Of a DNA stretch of 64,000 nucleotides, positions 63,446 to 64,000 are shown in pieces; position 1 is the first letter of the stretch, and each line of letters begins with the position of its first letter. The stretch comes from an uncultured Bacteroidales bacterium (GTDB taxonomy: Bacteria; Bacteroidota; Bacteroidia; Bacteroidales; UBA932). The position numbers were made by a program, and so were the translations under genes. Below the pieces are notes generated by a model. The model was not told the origin of the DNA. It searched no databases and saw nothing but the letters and a program-made list of their open reading frames with translations. Where the stretch lies: positions 124,001 to 188,000 of the forward strand of contig CAKUTA010000002.1 in the NCBI GenBank assembly GCA_934691625.1, read 5' to 3'.

Positions 63446-64000
63446 GGGCTTCAACCTGTGGTTCAATGCCTTCATCCTTGCAGGCATGCTCGCAGCCGTG
63501 GTTGTCACAAATATCTATAAGATGCAGCAGCCTGGTGCCAGGCATTTCATGCTCGCACTTGCCAGCATCGGGGCGCTTACGGGAGTCCTGAACACGGTGC
63601 TGTCCGCGAATGGCAACATCTGGACATTCCTTTTCGGTGTGATAGATGTGTCCATCGCCTCCATAGTGGCGTTTGACAGCAGCATCAGACCAGGAGGAGA
63701 GCCTGTGTGGGGCAATTTCGCGCTCCATGCATTCTATTTCCTGCCGATGCAGTTCGTGGGCTGGTGGCAGTGGCGGAAACGTGGAGCCACGTCGCAGGAG
63801 AAGGTCAGGGCGCGGCGTCTTACTGCCGGTCAGGGCGCCTTTACAGCTGCTGCACTGGTTGCAGGAACGGCTGCGGCATATTTCATCCTCTGCGCTGTGA
63901 GCGGGAAAGGCGATTCAGGAGGAGCGGTCCGCTTCCTCATATTGTTCGATGCAGAAGTATTTGTGCTCAATGTCCTCGGTCAGATTCTCATGTCGCTTGC
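63429..64000 (+). CDS. pnuC: Nicotinamide riboside transporter PnuC (partial at right edge)
   Basis: An open frame from the triple ATG at 63429/63432/63435 runs to the window end (about 190 residues, no stop). It reads as a polytopic membrane protein with FNAFILAGMLAAVVVTNIY, FMLALASIGALTGVLNTVLS, WTFLFGVIDVSIASIVAF and FALHAFYFLPMQFVGWWQWR; the motif GWWQWRKRG is the PnuC hallmark. PnuC takes up nicotinamide riboside for NAD synthesis. The frame overlaps the uvrC 3' end by 17 nt in another frame, so the two are translationally coupled. The C-terminus is outside the window. Confidence 0.88.
   Translation, partial: MMMKSRGFNLWFNAFILAGMLAAVVVTNIYKMQQPGARHFMLALASIGALTGVLNTVLSANGNIWTFLFGVIDVSIASIVAFDSSIRPGGEPVWGNFALHAFYFLPMQFVGWWQWRKRGATSQEKVRARRLTAGQGAFTAAALVAGTAAAYFILCAVSGKGDSGGAVRFLILFDAEVFVLNVLGQILMSL

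Overview
The window looks like chromosomal DNA of a gut-type member of the Bacteroidales. Evidence: many starts lie downstream of the Bacteroidetes promoter form (TTG about 19-21 nt before TAnnTTTG); secreted proteins are mostly lipoproteins or Sec substrates of families typical of the order (S46 dipeptidyl-peptidase, C69 dipeptidase, DUF5689, DUF4421, TlpA with DUF4369-like N-terminus, GldA/F/G, EF-G2, fused SecDF); and GH29 and GH123-type glycosidases plus an anaerobic sulfatase maturase point to host-glycan use. Genus cannot be fixed from the window. No phage, CRISPR array, integrase, transposase or rRNA operon was seen.

Layout. 1-5.7 kb: end of a GH29 fucosidase, a secreted EEP-family hydrolase, then on the minus strand NfeD-FloA and a PD40/SPOR protein. 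5.8-14 kb: secDF, an OmpA/TPR lipoprotein, and an operon of sigma-54 activator, lptE, TPR protein and secG. 14.2-20 kb: a ClpB without its N-domain, C69 peptidase, small secreted protein, pheS, tRNA-Gly. 20.4-27.3 kb (minus): DUF5689 lipoprotein, tRNA-Ser, mrp, S46 peptidase, rnhB. 27.6-34.2 kb: a mini AraC-type HTH protein, an EF-G paralogue with altered GTPase motifs, a small lipoprotein, a GH123-type enzyme, rsmA, ppa. 34.5-43 kb: a divergent DXS-like enzyme with an AraC regulator, metallophosphoesterase, DUF4421 protein, ABC ATPase and permease-GldG fusion. 43-54 kb: aspS, then a long minus block (anSME; cdaA, mutS2, yraN, manC-like; yqeY; NlpC/LysM). 54.5-58.5 kb: a ribosomal operon holding only L3-L4-L23-L2-S19-L22-S3. 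59.3-64 kb: oxidoreductase, TlpA-like lipoprotein, uvrC, and pnuC running off the right edge.

The most unusual non-genic content is two families of dispersed intergenic repeats. R1 (about 163-170 bp, four full copies plus two fragments) has about 20-bp terminal inverted repeats, an invariant 27-nt core, and nearly always abuts a stop codon. R2 (six copies) is centred on a hairpin-forming palindrome. Two inverted R2 copies flank the truncated ribosomal operon. A 42-bp perfect palindrome and several very long terminator-like hairpins are also present. Gene content otherwise is largely housekeeping; the items most worth following are R1, the split ribosomal operon, the N-domain-less ClpB, the EF-G paralogue, and the DXS-like protein lacking the DRAG motif.
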